Shown here piece after piece: positions 1-11,678 of a DNA stretch of 64,000 bases (its first letter is position 1; each line of letters begins with the position of its first letter). This DNA comes from Pelodera strongyloides. Lineage: Eukaryota > Nematoda > Chromadorea > Rhabditida > Rhabditidae. A model generated the notes under the pieces. It was not told where the DNA came from, ran no database searches, and saw only the letters and a list, made by a program, of their open reading frames with translations. A program made the position numbers and the translations under genes. The stretch spans positions 1 to 64,000 of the forward strand of contig JAANDG010000301.1 of NCBI GenBank assembly GCA_036852015.1, given 5' to 3'.

Positions 1-3000
1 CAAACTATTACAATTACAAAGGATCAAAAAGCTTTAAAATGAGCTCCACATGCATTGCATTATGCATTATGCATTAATGATGGTTGTCATTGAGAACCGA
101 ATTAAACTATTAATACGAAGAAAAAGATTACCACTGTGGAATAATAGTTAAGAAGTAGCGTGCGGGTCAAATAAGAGTGACCAGGATATGTCCACGGGCC
201 AGTACGTGAGGCATCGCTCAACGATTGTTTACTTCTTCGTCGACAAAAGGAAGTATGTGTGGTGGTAAAAGAACGGTCTGTAAATATAGATTCCTTGCTT
301 TGCCCCCAGGCTCCAACACTAACCAATACAGAGGAGAAAGTCCAATTTACACTTTATATACATATATATATATATTCTGGTGAAACAGAATACAAGTAAA
401 TGGTGTCTAATACCATTTGCAGTTTAACGAAGACGTAAAGTTTCCACAATTGACTGCGGCTGAACAAAAGACACAAGTTAATACACTTCACTGATTTTTA
501 AAATAGAATAAAGGGACTGACCATGTTGTTCAATGACACAATGTTATTCACATTTTCATTATGAATACTGTGTACCTGCGTGAACTTTTACATCTTCGTT
601 TCATTTTGCTCGAAAAAGTTACCAATACCTGACAATAAGAATTCGCTAAAAACTCTTCATATTAAATATGGAGAGATTGAATTATCGTGGACCAAAGTTT
701 TGTTTTAGTTAGCGACTATTTTCATTCTAAAAACGAACACAGAGCTTGCAGTACAACTATTTTAGAAGGGTGCTTACTTAGCTAGTTGTATTTTCTCGCA
801 AATCATATGGTGTGTTTTTGAACGTTCTTTTTTCAAAGGTTTCTATTTTCAGAGTTCCGCTTTTGCCAACGGAAACCACACTTTATGAGCTCTGATAACA
901 TAGCTAAACCATTAATAACACCGTTTCTTGTCGAAACTTGAATGTGGTTGTAGAACAGTGTGTGAATTAGCCTAGATAAAAGAGCTGTAATTAAAAGGCT
1001 GTATCAGTGTTTACAAGTGTCAACTGGGCAAGTCGATGACTAAAGGACTCCATTAACGCTGTACAATACAACCGTGTGCCTTTCCATTACATATTGTAAG
1101 TTATCCGAACCAAACTGCTATGTTGAAAGGTTTATCAGAACAGTCGATTTGTGTTCTGTCCAATGGCCTATGCGAGAATTTTTTTCTTGATCTCATTTCC
1201 CTTTATCATTATTTCTTTGTATTTAATTGCTTCCCTCAGTGATAGTTGGGTCCCGGATGGCAGGATAGACGTGGTGTGCCTCGCTCCGCTCCCCCATTCG
1301 TTGTAACACCCTCTCAGTGGAGTTTCTCTCTAGCAAACATCTGCCTCTTGCTAGCCCTCATGCAAACGAAAAAAGGTAACTCAACGAAAATGATAGATGT
1401 AATCGAGCAGAACTTTGGTTGATTGTCATCAGTCGAATAGCTGCAATTCAAAATCGAGAAATGGAACAACATGTATAATTACCCGTTAATTTGTCACATA
1501 GCTAATCTTCTTTTTGCACAATATTTTAGTCTAACGGCTCATAAGCGCTCCTCCTAGAAATGAAACCGGATAACAAATATAAGTATAAGTACCTACCTGA
1601 TTCGATTTTCAGAAGATTTTAAATAAGGGCACTTGGGGAGCATGCAACGCTTTGTTAGGACCTTGTTCTGGGAAATCCGTCTAATGCGAAACTAAAAGCG
1701 TGACAGGGTGATGCTTTTCCAAGTTATGCTTTGTTGTTGTGATTTCTTTTTATATGCTGCTACACAGTAATGAATGCAAACATATCAGCATTAAAATTTG
1801 CATCTAGAACAAATCTATGAAATTGTACATTACGCCAGGTAAATAGAGAGTCCCATGGTAAATTCGAACCACATAATTTTAGTCCTGCCGTAGATGATAC
1901 CCCAACCGAGAAATACTACTCCAATTGGTCCGATGCTAAGTTTTAAAATTCAAGTTCTTTGGGAGATATAGACTTCATTAAAGCGTCTCACTGGCGGTGA
2001 AAATATAATTATGGTTTCCTTCGCTCTTCCCCTGATGAACATATAGCTGATGTTGATAAAGGCTTTTCTACAGAGAAAATCAATCCCCTGCGCTTTTCAT
2101 TGTCGAGTTCATCCACTTTTCATGTGTGTGTGTTGAGGTGATCTTCTGGAGGGATATTTCCCCGAATTCTCTTTTTTTCTTTTCTTTTCAAGCCTCCCAC
2201 CCTTAGTGACGGTAGCATGAGCGACACAGTACATAACTGTGAGTTTTAGATTGGAAAGGACCAGAGAGGGATAAACGAGGAGTAATAGTGAACAGATGTC
2301 GGAAGCGGATAGAGAGAAAGAGATAAGGTACTATGAGGAAGAGAGATCACTCTTGAACATATCGCTGGAAAAACCAAGAATCTCTATTCATCTAAAGCAA
2401 ATAGAGAGACTATAATGAGAAAAGCAGGGGAAGAGAGAAATAGAGCTAGCTATCTCGGGGGAGGCAAAGATACGTTTTGCCGGGAATGTAAAAGCCGATT
2501 AGCTCATATTGTTGTTGTTGTTGTAAGGGGTTGGGTTGTAATATGGGTTTACTTTCTGCTGCCCGTGAACACATTCCTTATGAGAAAATGCGCAAGAAAA
2601 CGTTCAATACTAGTGTTTACTTTTCTTTTCGATAACATATAGTGTGCATTTTAATAAACAAAAATTGAAGATACACTGAGTGCACGGCTGCAGCTGTCCA
2701 GTTCATTGCAAATTTTTTGAATTCCTATCACATTATGAACTCTCACTTAGCCAGCCTTTTAAATCTATCGGCCCCTGAACATTGGTGTTTGACTGCAGAA
2801 TTTGCTTATTCAATCGAAGGGATATGCGGCAAAGTCTCAAATCTTGAGAGATTGCGCACACAGAGACAGAATGTGTGCGTAGAAAAGCCGGGGTGCACAA
2901 GTCGAAGTCAAGACTTTTCTTCTTTCAACTCCTCATAACGAGAAGTCATAAAACCTCGTAATTATTGTTTCTGGCTAAAACTGTTGAACACAGAAATGTT

Positions 3001-3520
3001 CTGGAAGGAAAATTAACCATAAGTGGTAGTGAAACAGCCACCTCAGTCACCCCTTCGTGTATTATGGTTTCTAACAAGATACTCCTATTTATGCCCAATG
3101 TGTGAAAAACGACCATCAATGGCTATGCCTTTCTGTAAGGAACAGAAAGATGTAGATGACTGTACTTGTTTAAGTCTTACTCTGTTACTCAGTTAGCATA
3201 TGTTGGACGACATAACCGATCGTGTTGTATTGAAGGCGTATTCATCCCATTTTGAGAAATTCACAAATAGTTTTATAAAATTTTTATCGACATTATTATT
3301 ATTTATTACAGTATATAAAAGGCACATAAAACATGGGACATGATGTTTATTAAGATGTTTATTAACTTGAGTTTGTTTTATTAAGAAGAATATCATAGAA
3401 AATCTGATGAGAAAACCTGTCTAGAGAAACTGCATATACACAGATGACTACTTATTAGTGAGCATTAATACATTTAGGAAAGGAGCACATGGTTGACAAA
3501 AAAAGACATAAGGGTATGCG
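1..3520. other. No recognised gene; AT-rich flank
   Basis: Only short open frames without domain-like sequence or convincing paired splice sites are present. A (TA)n run lies near 360-376. A purine-rich tract (GAGA-like) lies at about 2250-2450, followed by a GTT repeat at about 2510-2524. A short GT run lies near 2122-2133. Nothing here can be tied to a gene. The neighbouring light-chain gene ends at 3683 on the minus strand, so this block lies downstream of it. Confidence 0.5.
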
Positions 3521-3544
3521 ACCTCGGGGAGGGGGAGAGCGGAA

Positions 3545-3598
3545 GGGGTCGAACATTAGATGAACCTTCCGGAGACCGACTCCTAACCACTCGGCCAC
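3545..3598 (-). repeat. tRNA-like fragment (tRNA pseudogene or SINE head)
   Basis: Read on the minus strand, the sequence starts with a good Pol III A box of tRNA-Ser/Leu type (TGGCCGAGTGG, complement of about 3587-3597). About 40 nt later a B-box-like stretch follows (TGTTCGACCCC, complement of 3545-3555). No acceptor stem pairs across the two ends and the anticodon arm is not convincing, so it is not a functional tRNA. It is either a decayed tRNA or the tRNA-derived head of a SINE. It sits about 85 nt beyond the stop codon of the minus-strand light-chain gene. Confidence 0.45.
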
Positions 3599-3682
3599 AA
3601 AAATGAGATATGACGGAGGCGAGCCAGTAAATTGTTTTCGTGATCACATGATTTGATAGTGATTATGAAGTTGGTGATAAAT

Positions 3683-4727
3683 TTAGGCCTTGGCCAGCTC
3701 GTCGGCTGCTCCGGTTGTGATCAACTTGGCGAATGCCTTGTAGTCAACCTGAAAAGACAGTACGTGGATTAACTGTGATCAAGATTACTCAATAGTCCAG
3801 TTGTGATGCTCAAGCAAGGCTGCCAAATAGTTGAGAAAAATGAAATTTATTAAAAGTGCGTCTTTGCTACACGCCGGTGCCAATTCCATGTTCTCTATAA
3901 AAGTAAAAACGCACCTCTCCGTTCTCGATTGGGGGCTTTCCCTTGTACATTGCCTGGAGCTCATCGTCATCCAAAGGCTCTCCTCTCTTGTTCTGAAGAA
4001 TCTTGACCAGCTCCTCCTCCTTGATCTTTCCACAATCCTTCTTGTCAAACATCTGGAAGGCTCCGATGATGGTGGCCTCAGGGTCAGTTCCAGTCAGTCT
4101 TTCTCCGAAAAGAGTCAAGAAAGTGGTGAAGTTCAAGGGACCAGAGGCCTCCTTTAGCATAGCATCAATCTGACTGTCAGGGGCGATCTGTCCCAGAGAG
4201 GCGTACAGATCCTTCAGGTCGCTCTGAAATAAGAATATGGGTATAAAGTATCCGTAGTGTAAGCTAACGGGAAAATTAAATCTGAACCCTGTAGCTGCAG
4301 TCTGCATATTGAAACACACTATGACTTGCACAACCTATTGATGTTCTCTTTTTTAGCCGTAGATTTTGTACATGTCATTAGATACATAACAATACCTTGT
4401 CAATGATTCCGTCCTTGTTCTGATCCATGATTCCGAAGGCCTCCTTGAATTCCTGGATGGTCTTCTGGTCGAACGAGGCTCCCTGAGAGGAGGAACGAGC
4501 CTTCTTGGACGACTTCTTCTTGGCGGCCTTGGACTAAACGGAAACATTGAACTGAGAACTATTATTTATACCAAAATGAACATAAGGATATAATACATAA
4601 GGATAGGTATCAAGACATGTCACTCTTGTGGTTCTTGTAAAGCATTGTGTAAAATTAGCGAGTATAACTACAATAATTTCGGTTATTGAAAGCCATGAAG
4701 CAACAAAATTAGCATAAAACTTACCAT
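3683..4727 (-). CDS. mlc-1/2: Myosin regulatory light chain, copy 1
   Basis: Exons (5' to 3', minus): 4725-4727 (ATG only), 4396-4533, 3915-4223, 3683-3748; stop TAA. These give 171 residues, against 170 for C. elegans MLC-1. The protein is the phosphorylatable light chain that wraps the myosin heavy-chain neck and tunes muscle contraction. A basic N-terminus rich in K and S precedes one good EF-hand loop, residues 38-49 (D38, N40, D42, G43, D49). The second intron cuts this loop after K47. Ser15-17 lie where the kinase site falls in this family. The protein is identical to copy 2. Introns 2 and 3 are nearly identical to those of copy 3, while the end of intron 1 matches copy 2. Which copy is mlc-1 or mlc-2 cannot be decided from sequence alone. 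Confidence 0.95.
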
Positions 4728-4752
4728 GATTGGAGAGTAGTTAAATTACCTG
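4728..4752 (-). promoter_or_regulatory. Probable trans-splice acceptor and short 5' UTR of copy 1
   Basis: On the minus strand TTTATTTCAG ends at 4750, leaving a 22-nt leader before the ATG. The acceptor and the following GTAATTT are shared with copy 3 (11641-11653), so both probably receive a spliced leader here. A conventional 5' UTR intron is the alternative. Confidence 0.5.
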
Positions 4753-5829
4753 AAATAAAGTAATATTACAAAAAGATATTATTGGAACAATATCACAAGT
4801 TGTAAGAACACACGGACAAGCGAAGCGGGTGAACTGCCAAAGACGCTAAATAAAAAAGGCACATTTGAGGGTTCATTCGCGATCAAGAAGCATGTGTGAA
4901 TCGAAAGATACGTCGGAGGGAAACAACTGCTCAGCTTTTTACATACAATCAAATATATGAACTAATAACCGGCCATTTACATTATTTCCAATTCTTTCTA
5001 ATGTTTGAGAGGTCTAATTTGGAAAATATTGGTGCGTTAAATTATGAGGGTTTATTGTTTTAATAGACAAGTAGACTGATGGAAACATTTTAAGCTGAAT
5101 GTTTTATTTTGTCCTAAACAAGTGCAAAACATCATGTCTGAGCATCAATTATTCAGAACAGCAGTTACGGAAGATACTGGTCGTACTATTTTCGGTATAA
5201 GTGTGGAATTTCCTAAAAAAAAAATAATGCTTCTTGATAAAAAAAATACTCAGCTAAATTAATGAAAAAGTGTCTAAATGATAACCAAACGTGAAAAGAA
5301 GCAAGAAGAAAGAATAATATTCTCATTGATTTAATATAGTCCAAAACTAGTGCAGAGCTGCATAAGTTTGCGATTGGGATGAAGAGAATGAGTTCAACTG
5401 AACAATATCAGTAGATTATTGATTTAATACCGATTTGTATGCATTTGAGGTGAAAATAAACACAGCACGTATTGAATTGTATAGCTTTTAAAATGTATCT
5501 AAGAAAAGAACGCAATAGTAGTGCGAAGATATTCCCTACATGTCTTCAAATAATACTTCTAAATTGTGTCTGCTAATGGAAGACCACCCATGAAGTTATG
5601 CAAATTGGAAATGCTGTGCATGAGATAAGAGATAGGATAAGTGTGATCTTGGATTGCAAGGCTGGGCGGATTAGGAAGGGAATGCGTAGAAAGCTCCGAT
5701 TTCTCTGCGTGGGCCGCCCGATGGGCGGAGTTCAGTGGTGCCGTCGCTGTAAAGTTGTTGAGAATTCCAGCTAAAATAGCGCGGGACGCAGAGCAAGGAG
5801 GAGTGTAAACGGGGATCGACCAGCCAGGG
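4753..5829. other. Divergent promoter region between light-chain copies 1 and 2
   Basis: About 1.1 kb separates the two divergent light-chain genes, the same head-to-head arrangement as C. elegans mlc-1 and mlc-2. The first 800 bp are AT-rich. The last 200 bp before copy 2 are clearly GC-richer and hold the likely core promoter. No coding exon is visible. Shared muscle enhancers would be expected here, but no specific site can be assigned by eye. Confidence 0.5.
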
Positions 5830-5838
5830 CATATATCC
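5829..5838 (+). promoter_or_regulatory. TATA-like box of light-chain copy 2
   Basis: GCATATATCC lies about 80 nt upstream of the ATG at 5915, in a GC-richer stretch. The segment between it and the ATG has no TTTCAG acceptor, unlike copies 1 and 3. Copy 2 is therefore better explained by a normal transcription start about 30 nt downstream and a CA-rich leader of about 50 nt. Confidence 0.4.
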
Positions 5839-5914
5839 CTCCCCTTTTCCCAATCAACTTGCCACAGTCAAACACCTCACAACACATCACACCACTTGCC
5901 AGCCAACTGCAACC

Positions 5915-7133
5915 ATGGTACGTTCTTGCAGACCTATATTGATTGAGCATAGGTTGAATATTACTTAGATATTACAAGTAACTGTGATTAAACTGGAGTA
6001 CAACATGTAACTGTGACTGAATGTAGTATGCGATTTTCGAAAGACATTTTGGATTTCAGTATGCAAGATGGTAATAATATTATGAATTACACCAGCACGC
6101 TATCTAGTTACTTATCTTTATAATATGATCATGTTGAAATGAATAGTAGTTCTCAGTTCAATGTTTCCGTTTAGTCCAAGGCCGCCAAGAAGAAGTCGTC
6201 CAAGAAGGCTCGTTCCTCCTCTCAGGGAGCCTCGTTCGACCAGAAGACCATCCAGGAATTCAAGGAGGCCTTCGGAATCATGGACCAGAACAAGGACGGA
6301 ATCATTGACAAGGTATCTTTTGCCTTGCGCTTACTTGTAATTATGTATCTAGTGACATGTATAAAAATCTACGGCTAAAAAAAGAGAACATCCGTATGTT
6401 GTCCAAGTCAGAGTGTGTTTCACTATGCAAACTGCAGCGACAGGGAGTATATTTAATTTTCCCGTTAGTTTACTTATACTACTTTATACCCATTTTTCTA
6501 TTGCAGAGCGACCTGAAGGACCTGTATGCCTCCCTGGGACAGATCGCCCCTGACAGTCAGATTGATGCTATGCTAAAGGAGGCCTCTGGTCCCTTGAACT
6601 TCACCACTTTCTTGACTCTTTTCGGAGAAAGACTGACTGGAACTGACCCTGAGGCCACTATCATCGGAGCCTTCCAGATGTTTGACAAGAAGGATTGTGG
6701 AAAGATCAAGGAGGAAGAGCTGGTCAAGATTCTTCAGAACAAGAGAGGAGAGCCTTTGGATGACGATGAGCTCCAGGCCATGTACAAGGGAAAGCCCCCA
6801 ATCGAGAACGGAGAGGTGCGTTCAGTGTTTATTTCTAGGAAGAAAATGAAATATGTATATCTATGCTGATAACATATAATGACATCGAGACGCTTGTTTC
6901 GCTTCTTAGAGAAGATGAATTAATTGAATTAATCAATACAACGAATTATAAAAGTAGAGAGTGTAAAAATGAAAAAAAGGACTAATGCAAGCATTTTTGG
7001 GACCATGGTTTATACAGTTTTTCAGAGGGAAGCTTAATCAACCACTGTTTAAGAACACTTCCTTTAGGTTGACTACAAGGCATTCGCCAAGCTGATCACA
7101 ACCGGAGCCGCTGATGAATTGGCCAAGGCCTGA
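5915..7133 (+). CDS. mlc-1/2: Myosin regulatory light chain, copy 2
   Basis: Exons: 5915-5917 (ATG only), 6175-6312, 6507-6815, 7068-7133; stop TGA. The product is 171 residues, identical to copy 1, although the DNA differs in the last exon (synonymous changes, TGA rather than TAA). EF-hand loop residues 38-49 are intact. Exon lengths (3, 138, 309, 66 nt) equal those of the other copies. Intron 2 is recognisably homologous to the other two copies but more diverged, and intron 3 is unrelated in sequence. The gene diverges from copy 1 and has its own promoter type (TATA-like, no trans-splice acceptor). Confidence 0.95.
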
Positions 7134-7610
7134 ACTTCCGACGCTCATCGTCAGTATCACTCGCTATGGGAACGCCGGTGTGCTCAACAGCGGGGGTCGC
7201 CCCGTTCTGTCGTTGTCTCCAACGATGGCTCTGCGACTTTTCTCTGTAGTGTGCTACTAGTTAGGGCTCTCTGGCGGTCGGATCGTGTGCAGTCAAACCA
7301 TTCCGTGTCCCCTCCCCTCTTACCCCTTTCGCTCATGATCAAAACAAGATAACTTTAGTCTGATGTCGTAGTATGACGTCTCCTAAGGGACGTGTGTTCC
7401 CACTGGGCACTTTCGGGTCCTCATGGGTCGACCCCCGGTAGTGCCCTCGGGAACTGTCCTTTTTGAGATAAAGTCTGAGCTAATGTCCCCAAACCGTCCC
7501 AAATTCTCTCGCGATCTGGCTGCCGGGAGCCCCTCCAATGCTTGCTGAGCAAGCGAGTGGCCCTCCTTGTCTCTCAATTTGTCTCTCTGCCGCCCTGCCA
7601 TTTAATAGAT
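7134..7610 (+). other. GC-rich tract after light-chain copy 2 (long 3' UTR or ncRNA)
   Basis: About 470 bp after the stop are markedly GC-richer than the surroundings, with no usable plus-strand frame. A minus-strand open frame (7383-7601) has no recognisable motif. The tract may be the 3' UTR of the highly expressed light-chain gene or an unrelated structured RNA. The sequence does not decide. Confidence 0.3.
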
Positions 7611-10600
7611 ATATAATTACAATCAATAATAGCAGTACGTCATCCTAATGTGCATAGTTATTCTTTTTTCATCTTTCACATTGACATTTTTACTAATTAC
7701 CTACTAGATTCATTCATTGTGTACTGACAAAAACATGTAAAAATATTGTTCAAATTCAAGAGAGTAAATATATGAGATTGATACTTAACACTGTACATTT
7801 TAATAAGAGGTTTTTACATACGTGTTCTTCACATGTTTTGTGCATTATGTAAGGAATAATAAAGAGTTTTCTACTCTGTTATGGAATTCTATGAATCCTA
7901 GTACTTCGTTTGTCGACCTGTACATTAACACTGTGTATGAATATCACATGACACATACAATCATGTATTTGTTACAAATCGGGCATTTCACACGATTCAG
8001 TGCTTCATGGGAATACATTATCCGGGTCTCTGTATTTCGTATGGTGGTATTGGATAAGTATTATACTGTTGCCGCATATTAACAAGCAGGCAGGAACATA
8101 CATAATGTCCACAACTACTAAGTACGCAGAGAGACAGAACAAACCAATCAAAACAACTCACTTTGTCAGTTTGTGGCATCCAGTTTAATGAAACTGGTGA
8201 TTTGGCCCCCATGAGCAACATTGTTGGGTACAAAAAGGAAAAGGTACATGTTTCTTTTCGTAATACATCGAAGCGAGATTGCGTTGTGATAATGTCGAGC
8301 CAATAAGTGGGCAGAACTTTGAAGAAGAAAAACGAAACGTTGAAGTCCAGAGTAATGCTGCTAAATAATAATGTTGTTGTAAAATTTGAGGTTAGTGTGT
8401 TAGCATTCATAGGTTACGCTGAGAACAACGGAAAATAAGCTATTAATCATGAGCAAACTCTCAGTAGCTCACAAAGTCATGACTTCGTAAATTCAAGAAG
8501 CTTCAACTGGGGTCTTGTCTCATTTGGTTTAAAAAGACCGCAACTATGCAGTGATTGACTTAAATTTCAATAAAGCTCTTTTATGTTTTACAGCAACACA
8601 ATGTTGTTAGTTTTATATATTCTCACTCACAATCAGTCCTAAGAATGTATCCCTCTAATTTTTCAACAGACAATACAACTTCTCAATGTACCGTTACTGA
8701 TCAGTGGATTGTGTTCTTTCCAGTTCCCATCAGTAGATATTTTTTTGTGCGGAACAGCCCTGCTACAAGGATTTTTACCGCTGCCCTTTGATTGAGTGTG
8801 CATCCCAGTGAAGCTTCTCCTTTCTGCACAAAAAAAAACTGAGAACTTCTTTCCTAAAACTAAAAAAAAATTAGTTAGTGAAGAATACACTGATCAACTA
8901 CTGCGTGACAAAAAATCCTGTCATCTATTCAAAATATCTGGCTTATATTTGGGGTACCATATTCATTCACAACAAATGGGTTCCAAATTTGTAAAATAGG
9001 CTCCGTGAACGTTTAGCTACATAATAATAATAAATGTTTATTGGATCAACGAGTCGTGGGAACAAAGAAGAAAGCTCTTGGGGTAGTTGATGTGAGCTCG
9101 TAAACCAAAAGGTACCCTAAGATGTTGGTGCGGTAAGAACTCATACTAACAAGGGACCGTGTGCATCAATAACATACATACGAAGCTGAACTGATAAACA
9201 TATAAACATACAAAAAAACACAGAAACGAACACAAACACAATCACACACTCTTAAGTCATGCATGACTTAACAGAAAAAATGTGCTCAACACACAGATAC
9301 AGATAGACGTTACAGTACCACTTTTCACACTAAAGTACATCACTTAATTTAAATAAAATATGGGCGAAGGATTTTCAAACAATGCAATTGGCAACGAATC
9401 AACGAAATGTCTTGTTGTCTTGTTTCAGCTATCGAATTCACCTATTTATCGGGGCAGTTTGTTGATTAAATTTATTATCCGAAGTAAATACCAGTTCTTG
9501 CACTTATAATTAAATCGTCTCCTAATAACAATATAGCGGTGTGGGCGGCATGGTCTACTTGAAATCATCATCGAGCTACATCATCGAGCTGTGCTGGGGC
9601 AAATTTCAGTGAAAGTTTGTAATGAACTTATCCGAACTTTGTTGTAGTCGAACCCTTTTCCAATGCGATTTCTGTACTGCCTTCGATCTGCAGCCACCCA
9701 GTGAGACTTTTCCTTACCATTTTTTCCTGGGCAACACCTGCGTAATAGACCCTCAGCAAGCGCCTCCCACCAACTTTTTGTGACTTCCCGGCTTCTTAAA
9801 CCGACCCAGAGGCGCAATAGAGAGGCCCTTCTCCTACGTTTTCACTACTCTTTATATCTTGTACATAGACGTTATCACGCCACTTAACAAATCTTGCATT
9901 AGGAATTCGTTCTTTAACACACAATTTTACATCTGCATTTGAATTACAATAGTTGAGATATCACTGAACAACAATCTGAAACTCAGCGTCGTATAAAAAT
10001 GCGTAACTGCAATGTGTTTCTTTTCTGCAAAATGATTCCATCCCAAGCGCATTGAATCATGAAAATAAGGCAAATTTGCATTCATAAACAGCACGATCGA
10101 TTGATTGATGCTTAAGAGAAGTTGTACTCTTTTTGCCCGCGGTCGTTTGGTTCTCCGTTGTAACAGTCGGCTGCCTGCGGCATAAGCCATTCTATCGAAG
10201 TAAGAGCGGATCTTTTCACATTCGGTTTTAGAGAATTGGTCGTTTCGATCACTTTGTTTACTCTCAGATGGATATATCTAATCTTTTACATTTTGTCCAA
10301 CTATGTATTCCTTAAGCTAACCGCAACTAACGGCAGACCTGTTGTACATATATTCGTTTCATATTCAACATTCCTACATTGTGCCGTTTTGGCAAAAAAA
10401 AACAATACTAAAGAGATCCTTTCACGCTCACTTGAAGTATTGTTAATGACTGCTAGTTATCAAGTGGAACTTAATACCAGACTTTTCGATTGCTAATTTC
10501 GGCTGGTTCCATTTGAACGGTGGCTGTGGTTGGACTGCTCCGGGGCGCAATGTTTGCAGTGTGGCACTGCTCTCAGGACTGCAGCCTCTCACACCTTGAG

Positions 10601-11640
10601 AGCCTTCCCAGCCATGGCCAATGCCAGTCTAAACAGATGAAGCCTCAGCATATGCCTGCCGAAATATCCTGCCACCATCCCCAATTGTCCCTTTATTTTT
10701 CGATTACTGGCTCTTCATTCATAACTCAAGACATTTCTTTTTTTAATAAGTCAAAGCTTTCGTTGTGAGAGCATTACCTTGAATAAATCATCGCGTTTTC
10801 AAAAGCTTGGTAATGTAGTAAGTATGGGAACCCAAGTGGTAACTGCGGAACTTTATTATCGCCACCAAAAATAAATAGTGACAGACAAGCTTTGTATAAG
10901 GGTCATGTCAGTGTCAGGTCAGAATGATTTCTTGATTTCATCTTTCCATAATATTCCACACTGTTCTAAACAATTGTTAACTTTTATCGTATAATGACAC
11001 CTTCGTAATTGAGCCAATGATTCAGCATATACCTACCTAAAGACATCGAACATACTTTCATATGTCCATTCGAGTAAAAGGCACAAAGGCCTCTGAATTG
11101 TAAAAAAACACTGCCAAAAAAATTAGTATCTTCCCATGGTTCAACTTGCTCAGTTCAGTTATGCAGCAGTTTCAATTTGGCCGCTTTGCTACTGACTTTA
11201 GGATTTGCTCATAGCCTCCAGGTACCTAGTGTGTCTTTTCATTTTCGATGAAACAGTATACTTTATAAATGTGCCGTGACGAAACTATAACTCAGCAAAC
11301 TCGCGCATACCAATTTCTGTACTCTATAGAAAATTTCAATCGATATCTGATTATCCAATCAATATCCCAACAATCCAAACATGTATCCCATCTTTTTATC
11401 TGTGTGTCTTTCGGAGGAGAGTGCCTCTTTCCCTCTCACAGAGAATGGATGCGGTTTTCAAATGTTGACTTTCCTAGATCCTGGACCCTCACTCAAGTCT
11501 CTTTCATTATTACAGCATCTAACTGGACCATCTCCTCGGTACTTACAATTAGTAGTTCGATACTCTACTATGCTGTTGTATGCCAATTCCCTTCCCATGT
11601 GTTTGGTTTTGTTACATCTTTTAAAGTATATCTCTTCTGG
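7611..11640. other. 4-kb intergenic region between light-chain copies 2 and 3
   Basis: No convincing gene. The region is AT-rich. It holds a probable LINE 3' end at about 9019-9250, annotated separately. A GC-richer island at about 10500-10690 could be a distal promoter element of copy 3. The longest open frames (8018-8410 minus, 11269-11676 plus) show no domain-like sequence. Confidence 0.4.
9019..9250 (-). mobile_element. Probable LINE 3' end fragment
   Basis: On the minus strand this non-coding stretch ends in CCAATAAACATTTATTATT, a polyadenylation-like AATAAA followed by a short TTA repeat. The same kind of (TTA/ATT)n tail follows the reverse-transcriptase copy at about 54820-54840. No reverse-transcriptase reading frame is visible upstream. 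The call rests on the tail alone and is weak. Confidence 0.25.
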
Positions 11641-11678
11641 TTTCAGGTAATTTTCCAACTTCTCCGCTCTCCTTAACC
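11641..11678 (+). promoter_or_regulatory. Probable trans-splice acceptor and 5' UTR of copy 3
   Basis: TTTCAG ends at 11646, followed by GTAATTTTCC and a pyrimidine-rich 32-nt leader to the ATG. The acceptor and first leader bases match copy 1 in the same position. This suggests spliced-leader addition, although an upstream 5' UTR exon cannot be excluded. Confidence 0.5.

Noticed and set aside
3545..3598. Functional tRNA-Ser or tRNA-Leu gene
   Set aside because: A and B boxes are present, but no acceptor stem can be paired and the anticodon arm is unclear.
3831..4157. Plus-strand 108-aa ORF over light-chain copy 1
   Set aside because: Antisense shadow of the 309-nt light-chain exon; the same shadow appears at 12169-12522 opposite copy 3.
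8018..8410. 130-aa minus-strand ORF between light-chain copies
   Set aside because: AT-rich composition, no splice partners, no recognisable domain; most likely chance.
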